Positions 27,009 through 35,688 of a DNA stretch of 64,000 bases are shown one piece after another. The translations under genes and the position numbers were made by a program. The stretch is from an uncultured Paracoccaceae bacterium (lineage in GTDB: Bacteria > Pseudomonadota > Alphaproteobacteria > Rhodobacterales > Rhodobacteraceae): positions 1 through 64,000 of the forward strand of contig CANMYO010000003.1 in NCBI GenBank assembly GCA_947502145.1, in the 5' to 3' direction. Below the pieces are notes generated by a model. It was given only the letters and a program-made list of their open reading frames with translations, made no database searches and was not told the DNA's origin. Positions within the stretch are counted from its first letter, which is position 1. Each line of letters opens with the position of its first letter.

Positions 27009-28076
27009 ATGGCCAAAATCGAACTCGTTAAACTGTCCAAATCTTACGGTGCGGTGGAGGTGCTGCGCGATATCTCTTTAGTGATCGAGGATGGGGAATT
27101 CGCGGTGATTGTCGGGCCATCGGGAAGCGGGAAGTCGACGATGTTGCGGCTTTTCTCTGGGCTGGAAGCCATCACCGGGGGTGATCTTATGTTCGATGGT
27201 GAACGGGTTAATAAAATGGCCCCGGTTGAGCGCGGCGTTGCGATGGTGTTTCAAAACTATGCGCTTTACCCACACATGAGCGTTTACGAGAATATTGCAT
27301 TTGGGCTGCGCGAGCGACGCGAACCAAAAGACCAGATCGACGCCAAGGTGCGCCATGCAGCGCAAATCCTTCAGATCGAGCCGCTCTTACAGCGGCGACC
27401 GAAACAGCTTTCCGGCGGACAGATGCAGCGCGTAGCCATCGGACGCGCTATTGTGCGCGAACCGCGCGTTTTCCTGTTTGATGAACCGCTGTCGAACCTT
27501 GACGCAGCTCTGCGCGGGCAGATGCGAGTCGAGTTGAAAAGCCTGCATGACAAACTGAAGAACACGATGGTCTATGTCACACACGATCAGGTTGAGGCGA
27601 TGACTATGGCCGACAAGATATTTGTGATGAACAACGGCAGGGTCGAACAATCCGGTTCCCCGCGCGAGGTCTACAGCCGACCGACCACTCGTTTTGTGGC
27701 CGAATTCATCGGCTCGCCGAAGATGAGCATGTTGCCCTGTCATGCGGATGCGGATACGGGCATGTTGCGGCTCGTTTTTGGAGGGGACCAAAGTTTGCGC
27801 GTGCCCGCAACTAGTGTCGACGCGAGCCGGGTCGCCACCCTGGGTGTCCGGCCCGAGGACTGGACGCTATCACTGGACGGGCCAACCGGTCTGAAGGTTC
27901 AGATCGCCAGCCTCGAAGATCTCGGCAACGAGCTTCTGTTGCATGTGAGCAGCGACACCGACGCCTTCACGCTGCGCCATCCTTACACGGACGCCTTCCG
28001 GCACGGTCAACAGCTCTGGCTGACTGTTGCGTCCGAAGCCATCCATCTATTTGACGCCGAGGGCCAAAGACTATGA
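27009..28076 (+). CDS. sugar ABC transporter ATP-binding protein, MsmK/UgpC type
   Basis: ATPase of 355 residues: Walker [10 protein letters not shown] near residue 37, signature LSGGQMQR near 135, Walker [14 protein letters not shown] near 155, switch His in YVTHDQ, and a C-terminal MalK-type regulatory domain ([14 protein letters not shown]). Begins 11 bases after the permease with GGGAGCGCCAAG as ribosome-binding site. Its stop overlaps the start of the glycosidase gene by ATGA, so transporter and hydrolase are made together. Confidence 0.93.
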   Translation: MAKIELVKLSKSYGAVEVLRDISLVIEDGEFAVIVGPSGSGKSTMLRLFSGLEAITGGDLMFDGERVNKMAPVERGVAMVFQNYALYPHMSVYENIAFGLRERREPKDQIDAKVRHAAQILQIEPLLQRRPKQLSGGQMQRVAIGRAIVREPRVFLFDEPLSNLDAALRGQMRVELKSLHDKLKNTMVYVTHDQVEAMTMADKIFVMNNGRVEQSGSPREVYSRPTTRFVAEFIGSPKMSMLPCHADADTGMLRLVFGGDQSLRVPATSVDASRVATLGVRPEDWTLSLDGPTGLKVQIASLEDLGNELLLHVSSDTDAFTLRHPYTDAFRHGQQLWLTVASEAIHLFDAEGQRL

Positions 28077-30865
28077 CAGATCCATTCCCCTTCGGAGATC
28101 ATTTCACCTACGATCATGAAAGTCAGGAACATATCTCGTTTCCGCTTGGCGGACTTGGCGCGGGCTGCCTGGGGCTATCTGGTCGGGGGCGTTTGATTGA
28201 TTGGGAAATCTTCAACCGGCCCAACAAGGGCTCGACCCATGGCTATACCCATTTCTTGATCCGCGCCGAACGCGACGGCAAAGTGATCGACGCGCGTGTG
28301 CTAAACGGCCCACTCGAAAAGAACCGTTCCGGCGACATTAATCAGCCGAATTACCAGACATTCGGCTTTGGCGCGAAACGCGAGTATTTGTCAGGATTGC
28401 CAAACTTCAGCGCCTGTACGTTCCGCGGCTTTTATCCACTTGCCGAACTCGACTTCGAGGAAGACGCCTTCCCGGGAGCCGTGTCACTTCAGGCGCTCAG
28501 CCCGTTTCTTCCGGGCGACGTTAGAAGCTCCGGACTTCCCGTAGCGATGTTCGAGATCGAGATCGAGAATACGACAGACGGGCCGCTGACTTACGCCCTG
28601 CTCGGAACACTGGCCGGGCACCCCGAGGCTAAACCAAGCGCACGCATCCGCGACCACGGCGACGGGGCGGCAACTTTGTCGTTCGATCCGGGGGCCGCTG
28701 CCGACCCCAAGGCAATGGGCACAGGTGCGGTAGCGTTGACGTTTCTCGACGGCGAAATTTCCGGCCAACATTATTGGTACCGCGGTCACTGGTTCGACGC
28801 GCTTCAGAAGTATTGGAACGATGTCACCACACCTGGTCCACTCCGCGACCGGACGTATGAAGGCGACCGCGTTGCCGGCAAAGGCGGCTCGGCGAATGAT
28901 CGCGATCACGGTTCGCTTGCAGCACGCGTCACGCTTGCACCGGGTGAAAGACGCAAGCTTCGCGCCGCGATCAATTGGCGTTTCCCGAACTTCCGCAAAT
29001 ACTGGTCATCAAAGATTCGTACCACGCCCGAGGCCACGGACACCGAAAACCACTGGCGGATGCAGCACGCCGATTGGTGGCCCGACATCGACGCGGCGGT
29101 GGATGAGACCCGAGAGCGCTGGCAAGACTTGTGGCACGGGACGCGGCGTTTTGCGGAAACGTTGCGTGTCACGACTTTGCCGGACCCGGTCCTTGATGCC
29201 GTCAGCGCCAATCTGAGCACCCTGAAATCGCCGACGGTTGCGCTTTTTGAGGGAGAGATGTTCTACGGATTTGAGGGATGTCATGCGGTCGAAGGTTGCT
29301 GCGAAGGCAGTTGCACTCATGTCTGGAACTATCAACAGGCGCTGCCCTTCCTGTTCCCAACGCTCGCGCAGAGCCTGGTCGCGACCGACTTCCGCTACAA
29401 CCAGGACCCGGAGACAGGCGGCATGTCGTTCAGAACGCCTGCGCCCTTCGGCTCTAAGCGCAATCTCGACCGCGCCGCGGCCGATGGCCATTTCGGAACG
29501 GTGGTCCGTGCCTGGCGCGAGGTAAAAGCCACCGGAGACGACACCTGGCTCCGCACGCATTGGGACGACGTGAAGGCCGCGATCGCTTTTGCCTGGCACC
29601 CCGGAAACTACGACAAGTGGGATGTCGACAAGACCGGCGTCCTGTGGGGTCGACAGCACCATACGCTGGATATGGAGTTGTTTGGCCCGAATTCGTGGCT
29701 GACCAGCTACTACCTCGCCGCGCTCAAGGCAGGGGCGGAAATGGCCGAGCATCTTGGAGACAGCGAAGCGGCGACAGATTACCGCGCCATGTTCGAGGCC
29801 GGCAAGGGCTGGTCAGACGAACACCTGTTCAACGGTCGATATTACTTCCAAAAACTCGACCTGACTGACCTCGATCTTTTGCGCGACTACGAGGACGCGC
29901 ATCATCCCGTCCTCACTGAATACGAAAACGGAGTGACAGGGTCCGCACCAGAGGTCGTGACCGCGGACTCCATCTATTGGAACGAAGAAGCTCAAGAGAT
30001 GAAGTACCAGATTGGGGACGGCATGGTGATCGATCAGGTCACGGGATGTTGGCTTGCCGCGGTTGCGGGGCTGGGCGAAATATTCGACCCTGCCCAGGTC
30101 CGGACATCGCTTTGCGCAACGTTCGAAGAAAGCTTCAGTGAAGACCTGCGCTCAGTCGCGAACCCATGTCGTGTCTTCGCGCTCGATGGCGAAGGCGGTA
30201 CGGTTATCTGCTCTTGGCCAGAAGGCACGCATCAGCCAGATATTCCGCTCCCCTACGCCCAAGAAACCCAGGGGGGATACGAATATGCCTTCGGGGGCGC
30301 GCTCCTTTCAGTCAGTGATGTGGGGAAGGGCGCGCGTGTCTTCGCAGCTATCCGCGGGCGATATCGCGGCTGGAACCGAAATCCGTGGAACGAGATTGAA
30401 TGCGGATCCAACTACGCGCGCGCCATGGCGAGCTATGCTGCTATCCCGCTTCTGCAGGGCTTCACCTACGATATGCGCCACGGACACATCGGGGTCGACC
30501 CGAAAATCGCGAAAGGTGGTCACTATCGATCACTGTGGGCGGTCGCGGGCGCTTGGGGCAAGGTCGTTCACACCGGGGAAACCTTCCGGCTCGAGGTACT
30601 CGGAGGTGAAATCCGGCTACAACGGCTTGACCTATTGGGGATCACATCGAAGACCGAAGTCCGGTTCAATGGCACAGCGGTCGCAGCGTCGCGGCAGAGC
30701 GGAATAACGTTTGATCGTCTTGAACTGAAGTCAGGTGATCATCTGGCTATTGGTGGTTTGACACAGTCGTTGGACAATTTGCCGGATGTTGACGCAATCG
30801 CGGACACGCTGGTGCAGCCAACGCAACGTTTCGGTCATACGCAAGTCGCATCGAGCTGTTGCTAA
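28073..30865 (+). CDS. GH116 family glycoside hydrolase (GBA2/beta-glucosidase type)
   Basis: Protein of 930 residues without a signal peptide, so cytoplasmic. The N-terminal beta domain begins with the GH116 hallmark FPLGGLGAGCLGLSGRG near residue 24. The (alpha/alpha)6 catalytic domain spans about 365-850 with GCCEGSCTHVWNYQQALPFL. In the bacterial GH116 enzymes of known structure a Glu is the nucleophile and an Asp the acid/base; by context Glu401 (YGFEGC) and Asp533 (HTLDMELFGP) are the candidates. The family splits beta-glucosides, beta-xylosides and N-acetylglucosaminides. Coupled by ATGA to a sugar-importer ATPase gene, it probably cleaves the imported glycoside. The end past residue 880 is weakly conserved. 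Confidence 0.88.
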   Translation: MTDPFPFGDHFTYDHESQEHISFPLGGLGAGCLGLSGRGRLIDWEIFNRPNKGSTHGYTHFLIRAERDGKVIDARVLNGPLEKNRSGDINQPNYQTFGFGAKREYLSGLPNFSACTFRGFYPLAELDFEEDAFPGAVSLQALSPFLPGDVRSSGLPVAMFEIEIENTTDGPLTYALLGTLAGHPEAKPSARIRDHGDGAATLSFDPGAAADPKAMGTGAVALTFLDGEISGQHYWYRGHWFDALQKYWNDVTTPGPLRDRTYEGDRVAGKGGSANDRDHGSLAARVTLAPGERRKLRAAINWRFPNFRKYWSSKIRTTPEATDTENHWRMQHADWWPDIDAAVDETRERWQDLWHGTRRFAETLRVTTLPDPVLDAVSANLSTLKSPTVALFEGEMFYGFEGCHAVEGCCEGSCTHVWNYQQALPFLFPTLAQSLVATDFRYNQDPETGGMSFRTPAPFGSKRNLDRAAADGHFGTVVRAWREVKATGDDTWLRTHWDDVKAAIAFAWHPGNYDKWDVDKTGVLWGRQHHTLDMELFGPNSWLTSYYLAALKAGAEMAEHLGDSEAATDYRAMFEAGKGWSDEHLFNGRYYFQKLDLTDLDLLRDYEDAHHPVLTEYENGVTGSAPEVVTADSIYWNEEAQEMKYQIGDGMVIDQVTGCWLAAVAGLGEIFDPAQVRTSLCATFEESFSEDLRSVANPCRVFALDGEGGTVICSWPEGTHQPDIPLPYAQETQGGYEYAFGGALLSVSDVGKGARVFAAIRGRYRGWNRNPWNEIECGSNYARAMASYAAIPLLQGFTYDMRHGHIGVDPKIAKGGHYRSLWAVAGAWGKVVHTGETFRLEVLGGEIRLQRLDLLGITSKTEVRFNGTAVAASRQSGITFDRLELKSGDHLAIGGLTQSLDNLPDVDAIADTLVQPTQRFGHTQVASSCC

Positions 30866-31720
30866 GGCTAAACGGCTGATTTGGCTGCCGCCGTTGTACT
30901 GGCAATGCCTGCCGACTTGTCTTATCAAGATAACCGAACCGCCATTTTCTGCGGCAAAAGCGCGTTGTGGTTGATCCGGATTCCCTTCCATGCCGATCTG
31001 ATAACTGTGCAGGCACGGTCGCATTTGCCAACACATTGCGCATGTCGATTTTTCGGTGCAATGGCCTGAATAGGTCCGTTCAGATTGGGGCCAATCCAGC
31101 ATCCCGATCCATATGTGTTCTTGGGATTGGATTTCTGCAATCACAGGTGCGGTGGTGTCACATACTAGCCGGGGCGGACTTGTCCCAAGTTGTCCTTGAT
31201 GATTCGATCGCCATACGGATCGTCCCGACTGTATTGGCCGTATCGCGGATTAAGGAACCTATCATTCGTGAAGGAATGGTGCACTTGCCTTTTGTCAAAT
31301 CGGCGATGTCGGTAAAAGGAAGGCGGGCGGGATGCCAAACAGCGTCCTGCGAACTGGCGCAGTTATCTGGCAAACTAACATAGGACGATGGTTCGGCGGC
31401 GTACAATGAGGAAGTTCTCTGCTTCATTTGGGCTGCCGTTGCACGAGAAGAAGCCGATATCAGGACAAGAAATTCCCCATCACTTCAGCACCCGCAGCAC
31501 ATGATATTCCGGCAAGATCTGCGATTGCCAAAAAGCCGATCAGAAAGATCTTCATTTCGCGCGATCTGGCACCATTGTTGGGAGCTTTGCCGGCCAAGCT
31601 TCTCAGCCAGATTTGTCGGGCTTCTAAATCCAATGACGTTAGGGTCGCGTTCAACTTGATACGTAGAAACGCACAAAGACACACTGTGAAGCATTTCGGA
31701 CAAAACGGTTTGCCCTTCAG
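30866..31720. other. 855-base gap with possible decayed gene
   Basis: No intact gene is supported. On the minus strand, 31158-31427 encodes a protein-like segment (RLPFTDIADLTKGKC, RMIGSLIRDTANTVGTIRMA) in a frame that starts and stops without neighbours of the same family; it may be the tail of a dead gene. The other open frames on both strands have no motifs. Confidence 0.35.
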
Positions 31721-33220
31721 TTAAAGCACCGCGCCAATTTGCCACGGCACGAACTCGACTCCGCCAAATCCCTGCGCCTCGCTTTTAGTTTGCGCGCCGC
31801 TGGCGGTCGCGATCATAGCCTCGAAAATTTCTGCACTTTTGTCGTCAAGTGAGGTCCCATCAACGATGTCACCGCAATTGATGTCAATGTCATCACCCAT
31901 GCGCATATAGAGCTCAGAGTTGGACGACAGCTTCAGGCAAGGTGTTGGTTTATAACCCGAAACCGACCCGCGGCCAGTGGTAAACGCGATAAGGTTTGCG
32001 CCAGAGGCAATCTGCCCGGTGACCGAACAGGGATCGTATCCGGGGCTGTCCATGAACACGAGGCCATGAGCCGTCAGGGGCGCTGCATAATCGAACACCC
32101 CGGATAAGGGCGCATGTCCTGCCTTGGCCACAGCGCCAAGGGATTTTTCTAGGATTGTGGTCAAGCCACCCCGCTTGTTGCCCGGACTGGGGTTGTTGTT
32201 CATCTGCGCGCCGTGGCGGTCGCAATAATCCTCCCACCAGCGCAGCTTGTCCATCAGGGCTTCAGCCACAGCCGGAGAGGTCGCGCGCGCCGTCAGCAGA
32301 TGTTCGGCCCCATAAACCTCTGATGTTTCTGACAGAATTGAAGTTCCGCCGTGTTGTACCAGAAGATCAGACGCGCCGCCGAGGGCCGGGTTGGCTGTGA
32401 AGCCGGAATAGCCATCGGAGCCGCCGCATTGCATCCCCATTACCAGTTCTGAAACCGGCGCGGGTTCCCGCGCAGCCGCGTTCGCATACTCTGCCAGCGA
32501 TGCCAGATGTGCCAGCCCTGCGTCAATTGTGCGCCTTGTGCCGCCAGTTTGCTGGATCGTCATGTAGCGCAGATTGCCATCGTTGGTGATCTTCTGTCCC
32601 TTGAGCAGATCGGCCAATTGCAGCACTTCACAACCCAGTCCCACGATTAACACACCTCCGAAGTTCGGGTGTCGCGCATAGCCGGCAAGGGTGCGAAGCA
32701 GCAAATCATGGCCGTCACCGCGGTGCGACATGCCGCAGCCGGTGTTGTGAAAGATGGGTACGATGCCATCCACATTGGTGAACGGATCCAGAAGGCCGGA
32801 TTCCTCCGCAGCATCGGCGATGAATCTTGCGACAGACCCCGAGCAATTCACGGTTGTGAGGATGCCTAGGTAATTGCGTGTTCCGACCCGTCCATTGTCA
32901 CGGTGATAGCCAAGGAATGTGCGTTGGGCATCAGGCTTGGGCAACTGATGGCAAGCTGTTTTGGCGGCGAAGTGCGCTACGTGTGCACCCATGCTCATGT
33001 TGTGATCGTGTACGTGAGTTCCGGTCGGAATATCTCGATCTGCCTTCCCGATAATCTGACCGTATCGCAGGACATTTTCGCCCGCGGCAATGACCCGAGT
33101 AGCAACTTTGTGTGACTTGGGAATCGGCTCAACCGCGTCAGCCTCACCCTTTGCCAGGGCCTGTAGTGCGATTGCTATATTGTCATGCGGGTGCAGGTGC
33201 AGAGTTTTCTTTAAGGTCAA
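31721..33220 (-). CDS. UxaA/GarD family sugar-acid dehydratase
   Basis: Iron-dependent dehydratase of 499 residues, combining the small N-terminal SAF domain (residues 1-75) and the large UxaA domain in one chain. Motifs with the conserved Cys/His ligands: TTVNCSGSVARFIAD, FHNTGCGMSHRGDG, GLGCEVLQLADLL, MQCGGSDGYSGFTANPALGG, MDSPGYDPCSVTGQIASG and TTGRGSVSGYKPTPCLKLSS. Classical members dehydrate altronate or galactarate; split UxaA-type genes also lie in the Campylobacter jejuni L-fucose cluster, where they are taken as the fuconate dehydratase. The start is a TTG. It lies two bases after a truncated dehydrogenase and probably uses the promoter near 33700. Confidence 0.85.
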   Translation of the reverse strand: MTLKKTLHLHPHDNIAIALQALAKGEADAVEPIPKSHKVATRVIAAGENVLRYGQIIGKADRDIPTGTHVHDHNMSMGAHVAHFAAKTACHQLPKPDAQRTFLGYHRDNGRVGTRNYLGILTTVNCSGSVARFIADAAEESGLLDPFTNVDGIVPIFHNTGCGMSHRGDGHDLLLRTLAGYARHPNFGGVLIVGLGCEVLQLADLLKGQKITNDGNLRYMTIQQTGGTRRTIDAGLAHLASLAEYANAAAREPAPVSELVMGMQCGGSDGYSGFTANPALGGASDLLVQHGGTSILSETSEVYGAEHLLTARATSPAVAEALMDKLRWWEDYCDRHGAQMNNNPSPGNKRGGLTTILEKSLGAVAKAGHAPLSGVFDYAAPLTAHGLVFMDSPGYDPCSVTGQIASGANLIAFTTGRGSVSGYKPTPCLKLSSNSELYMRMGDDIDINCGDIVDGTSLDDKSAEIFEAMIATASGAQTKSEAQGFGGVEFVPWQIGAVL

Positions 33221-33222
33221 GG

Positions 33223-33666
33223 TTAGGTACCCAATGTCACGTTAGACTTGATAAACGCCCCACGGTCGCCGACTTGGGCTTCGATCTGGGACTGAAGTTT
33301 GTTCAGCGCTGTCTCCATGGAAGACAGAGCACCGGCAAAGTTGCCGCCAGTCAGGATTAATGCAATCACCCTGTCAGAATATGCCTGAAGCGCGTTGCGA
33401 CTGCCCAGAAGAGACATTTTCAGCATATTGGTCGCCGGGTCGCTGAAAGCGGCGTCGCACTTCACCACTCTGTGAAGGATGTAGTTGCATCCAGGGGCCA
33501 CGGCGGCAAAACTCTCCCCTATCCCACCGCCATTGGCGTCAACGACCAGGTCAAATCCTTCAACGTCACCTCTCGCTTCAGCGAAGGTTGTAAAGGTCTT
33601 GTTGGAACTGATCGCTTTTGCCGACAAGTGAGGCCTTTGCGTCTTTTCGGATGGAATGGTTGGCAC
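33223..33666 (-). pseudogene. truncated zinc alcohol dehydrogenase (C-terminal half)
   Basis: 147 codons from a non-family start. From about residue 38 the product lines up with the C-terminal half of the MDR enzyme at 21797: FDLVVDANGGGIGESFAAVA against FDVVFDATGQIGAINAGFEA, then the shared SLLGSRNALQ/RLIGSRNALK block. The N-terminal zinc-binding half and most of the NAD motif are absent. It sits directly upstream of the UxaA-type gene in the same direction. It is probably non-functional, but its frame is kept open. Confidence 0.7.
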
Positions 33667-33681
33667 CTTTTGCCCCGTAAG

Positions 33682-33726
33682 TTGACTTTATCGTTTTTTA
33701 TTATTTAGTACAATTGATAGATTGTA
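33682..33726. promoter_or_regulatory. GntR-type operator in divergent control region
   Basis: TACAATTGATAGATTGTA at 33709-33726 is an inverted repeat with 6-bp arms TACAAT/ATTGTA and a 6-base centre. It lies between the minus-strand dehydrogenase/dehydratase genes and the plus-strand GntR gene. TTGACT at 33682-33687 may be the -35 of the GntR promoter. The site is a good candidate for autoregulation and for control of the sugar-acid genes. Confidence 0.5.
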
Positions 33727-33807
33727 GGCTGGAGGTGTTTTTTGTTTTTCTATACAGCACAAAAAAACAGGTAGAATATAGCAGAGATCAAGTGAGAAGG
33801 ACGCGTC

Positions 33808-34740
33808 TTGGCCCGAAGTAATGTACGATTAATCCAGTCTTACAACTCAATGTTAAACCGCTGTAAGACCATGAAAATCGGCCAATCGCTGCCTTCAGAA
33901 AACGCGATTGCGCGTGATCTTCAGGTAAGCCGTACCATTGTACGTAGCGTGCTTGATCGCTTGGCCAATTCTGGCATCATCTGGCTTGACGGACGACAGA
34001 AGAATATTCAGAGAGCAGTCCGCAAATCAGACTATTGGGAAGAACCCCCCGCTCTTCTGACGGTAGATGAACTCGAACATCGGTTTTTTGACTGGGTGTT
34101 GCGTATGGACGTGCCACCCGGGACCGTCCTGAACGTTGCCCAGCTTGCCAAGGATTTTCACGTCGCAACCCATACTCTTCAGGAGTTTCTGTCATCATTG
34201 AGCCGTTATGGCATTGTGAAACGGCGCCCCCGTGGAGGGTGGCAACTAGAAGGATTCACCGAACGCTTCGCCTTGGAGCTTTCGGAGTTCCGCACGGTAT
34301 TGGAAATGAACGCTGTCCGCCATCTTGTTGCGTTACCAACTAATCATGGCGTATGGACCGAGTTGTCAAGGCTGGAGGAGGACCATCGTAGCCTGCTGTC
34401 ACGCATCGAGACCAATTATCATGATTTCTCAAAACTCGATGAGACGTTCCACAATGCAATCAATTCGGTCGTCGAGAATCGCTTCGTCAGGGACTTTCAA
34501 AAGATCATTTCCTTAATTTTCCACTATCATTTTCAGTGGAACAAGGAAGACGAGCGGGACCGGAACGAAGCGGCGATCCACGAACATCTCGCCTACATCG
34601 ACGCATTGCGCAGCGGCGATCTGGTCCGTGCTGAACGGGCAGCCCAGCGGCACTTGGGGACTGCAGCGCAAACGTTAATCAACTCTTTGAGGGCGCATGA
34701 TCGTGCGCTAGGTGGAGACGAAGGCCAGAGCGTCGTCTGA
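33808..34740 (+). CDS. GntR-family regulator with two winged-helix segments
   Basis: Transcription factor of 310 residues, clearly longer than usual FadR-type proteins (about 230-250). Residues 1-70 form a GntR winged helix (LPSENAIARDLQVSRTIVRS). Residues 85-150 look like a second winged helix (VLNVAQLAKDFHVATHTLQE then RRPRGGWQLEGF), followed by an FCD ligand-binding domain (FRTVLEMNAVRHLVAL, FHNAINSVVENRF, EHLAYIDALRSGDLVRAERA, HLG). Start TTG 33808 has GAAGGA eight bases before it. The inverted repeat at 33709 is a likely binding site. The gene's last 33 bases overlap the end of the convergent AKR gene. Confidence 0.85.
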   Translation: MARSNVRLIQSYNSMLNRCKTMKIGQSLPSENAIARDLQVSRTIVRSVLDRLANSGIIWLDGRQKNIQRAVRKSDYWEEPPALLTVDELEHRFFDWVLRMDVPPGTVLNVAQLAKDFHVATHTLQEFLSSLSRYGIVKRRPRGGWQLEGFTERFALELSEFRTVLEMNAVRHLVALPTNHGVWTELSRLEEDHRSLLSRIETNYHDFSKLDETFHNAINSVVENRFVRDFQKIISLIFHYHFQWNKEDERDRNEAAIHEHLAYIDALRSGDLVRAERAAQRHLGTAAQTLINSLRAHDRALGGDEGQSVV

Positions 34741-35685
34741 CAGCGCAAGATTTGCGGCATCAAGGTTGCGTTGCAGCGAGGTAATCTTGCCGGTGCCGAT
34801 CAGCACAGAACACGCGGCGGGATGTCGGATTGCGAATTGCATTGCCGCTGCTGCCAGCGTCAACCCGACCGCATGAGCTTGCGCCTGGAGTTGCGCCGCC
34901 TTTTCAAGGATATGATCCGGCGCTGGCGCATAGTCGAACCATGCTCCTGGCTGAGGGCCGGTCGCAAGTATCCCCGAGTTGAAGATGCCGCCCAACACAA
35001 GGCTGGTGCCTTGGGCAGCACAGGCTTGCAGCAACCCGTCCTCTGCTTCGCGGTCCATCAGGGTCAGCCTGCCCGCCAACAGGATCACGTCCAGCGTGTC
35101 CTTAGCCATCACGTCCAGGCAGACTTGTGTCTCGTTGACGCCCAGTCCGATTGCATTGATGCGACCAGATTGTTTGAGGTCATGAAGTGCCTGCATCCCA
35201 GACCCCATCAGATCGTCAAAATGCCTGGCGTTTGCAACCTCCCCGTGGGTCATGACGCCGATGTCATGGACAAAAAGGATGTCGATCCTTGACGTGCAAA
35301 GACGCTCGCAACTGCTTTCGAAACTCTCAAGGATTCCGTCAGCGCTGTAATCATAGCGGACGGCGTTGGGCAGTGGTTTGATAAATCCGTCCGCGGCATC
35401 CAGGTGTTCGCCCGGTGAAAGTACGCGTCCGACTTTGGAAGATAAAGCATAGTCGTCGCGTGGCCTGTTTGCCAGGCAAGCACCGATCCGCTTTTCGGAC
35501 CGGCCTCGTCCGTAGTGGGGCGCAGTATCAAAATAGCGTATCCCTTTTGACCACGCGTGATCCATCAGGGACTTCGCATCCGCGTCAGTGATCTCATGGC
35601 CAAGATTGCCAATACTTGCCCCGCCAAGCGACAATGTACTTACCCGAAGATGGGTTTGTCCGACCTGCTTTGTTTTGATGACCAT
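34708..35685 (-). CDS. aldo/keto reductase, D-threo-aldose 1-dehydrogenase (L-fucose dehydrogenase)-like
   Basis: AKR-fold enzyme of 325 residues. The catalytic tetrad is visible: Asp and Tyr in RYFDTAPHYGRGRSEKR, Lys in ALSSKVGR, His in DILFVHDIG. The overall pattern (LGGASIGNLG start, HDIGVMTHG) is that of the D-threo-aldose or L-fucose dehydrogenases, which oxidise L-fucose, L-galactose or D-arabinose at C1 to the lactone. The gene starts one base after the stop spacer of the upstream oxidoreductase gene (CCTGACAGATG), so the two are one transcript. It fits the mutarotase (22893) and lactonase (36862) as successive steps. Confidence 0.85.
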   Translation of the reverse strand: MVIKTKQVGQTHLRVSTLSLGGASIGNLGHEITDADAKSLMDHAWSKGIRYFDTAPHYGRGRSEKRIGACLANRPRDDYALSSKVGRVLSPGEHLDAADGFIKPLPNAVRYDYSADGILESFESSCERLCTSRIDILFVHDIGVMTHGEVANARHFDDLMGSGMQALHDLKQSGRINAIGLGVNETQVCLDVMAKDTLDVILLAGRLTLMDREAEDGLLQACAAQGTSLVLGGIFNSGILATGPQPGAWFDYAPAPDHILEKAAQLQAQAHAVGLTLAAAAMQFAIRHPAACSVLIGTGKITSLQRNLDAANLALSDDALAFVST

Positions 35686-35688
35686 CTG

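Noticed and set aside
29009-29752. Long minus-strand frame of 247 codons inside the GH116 gene
   Set aside because: It is antisense to a well-conserved catalytic domain; its product has no recognisable motif.
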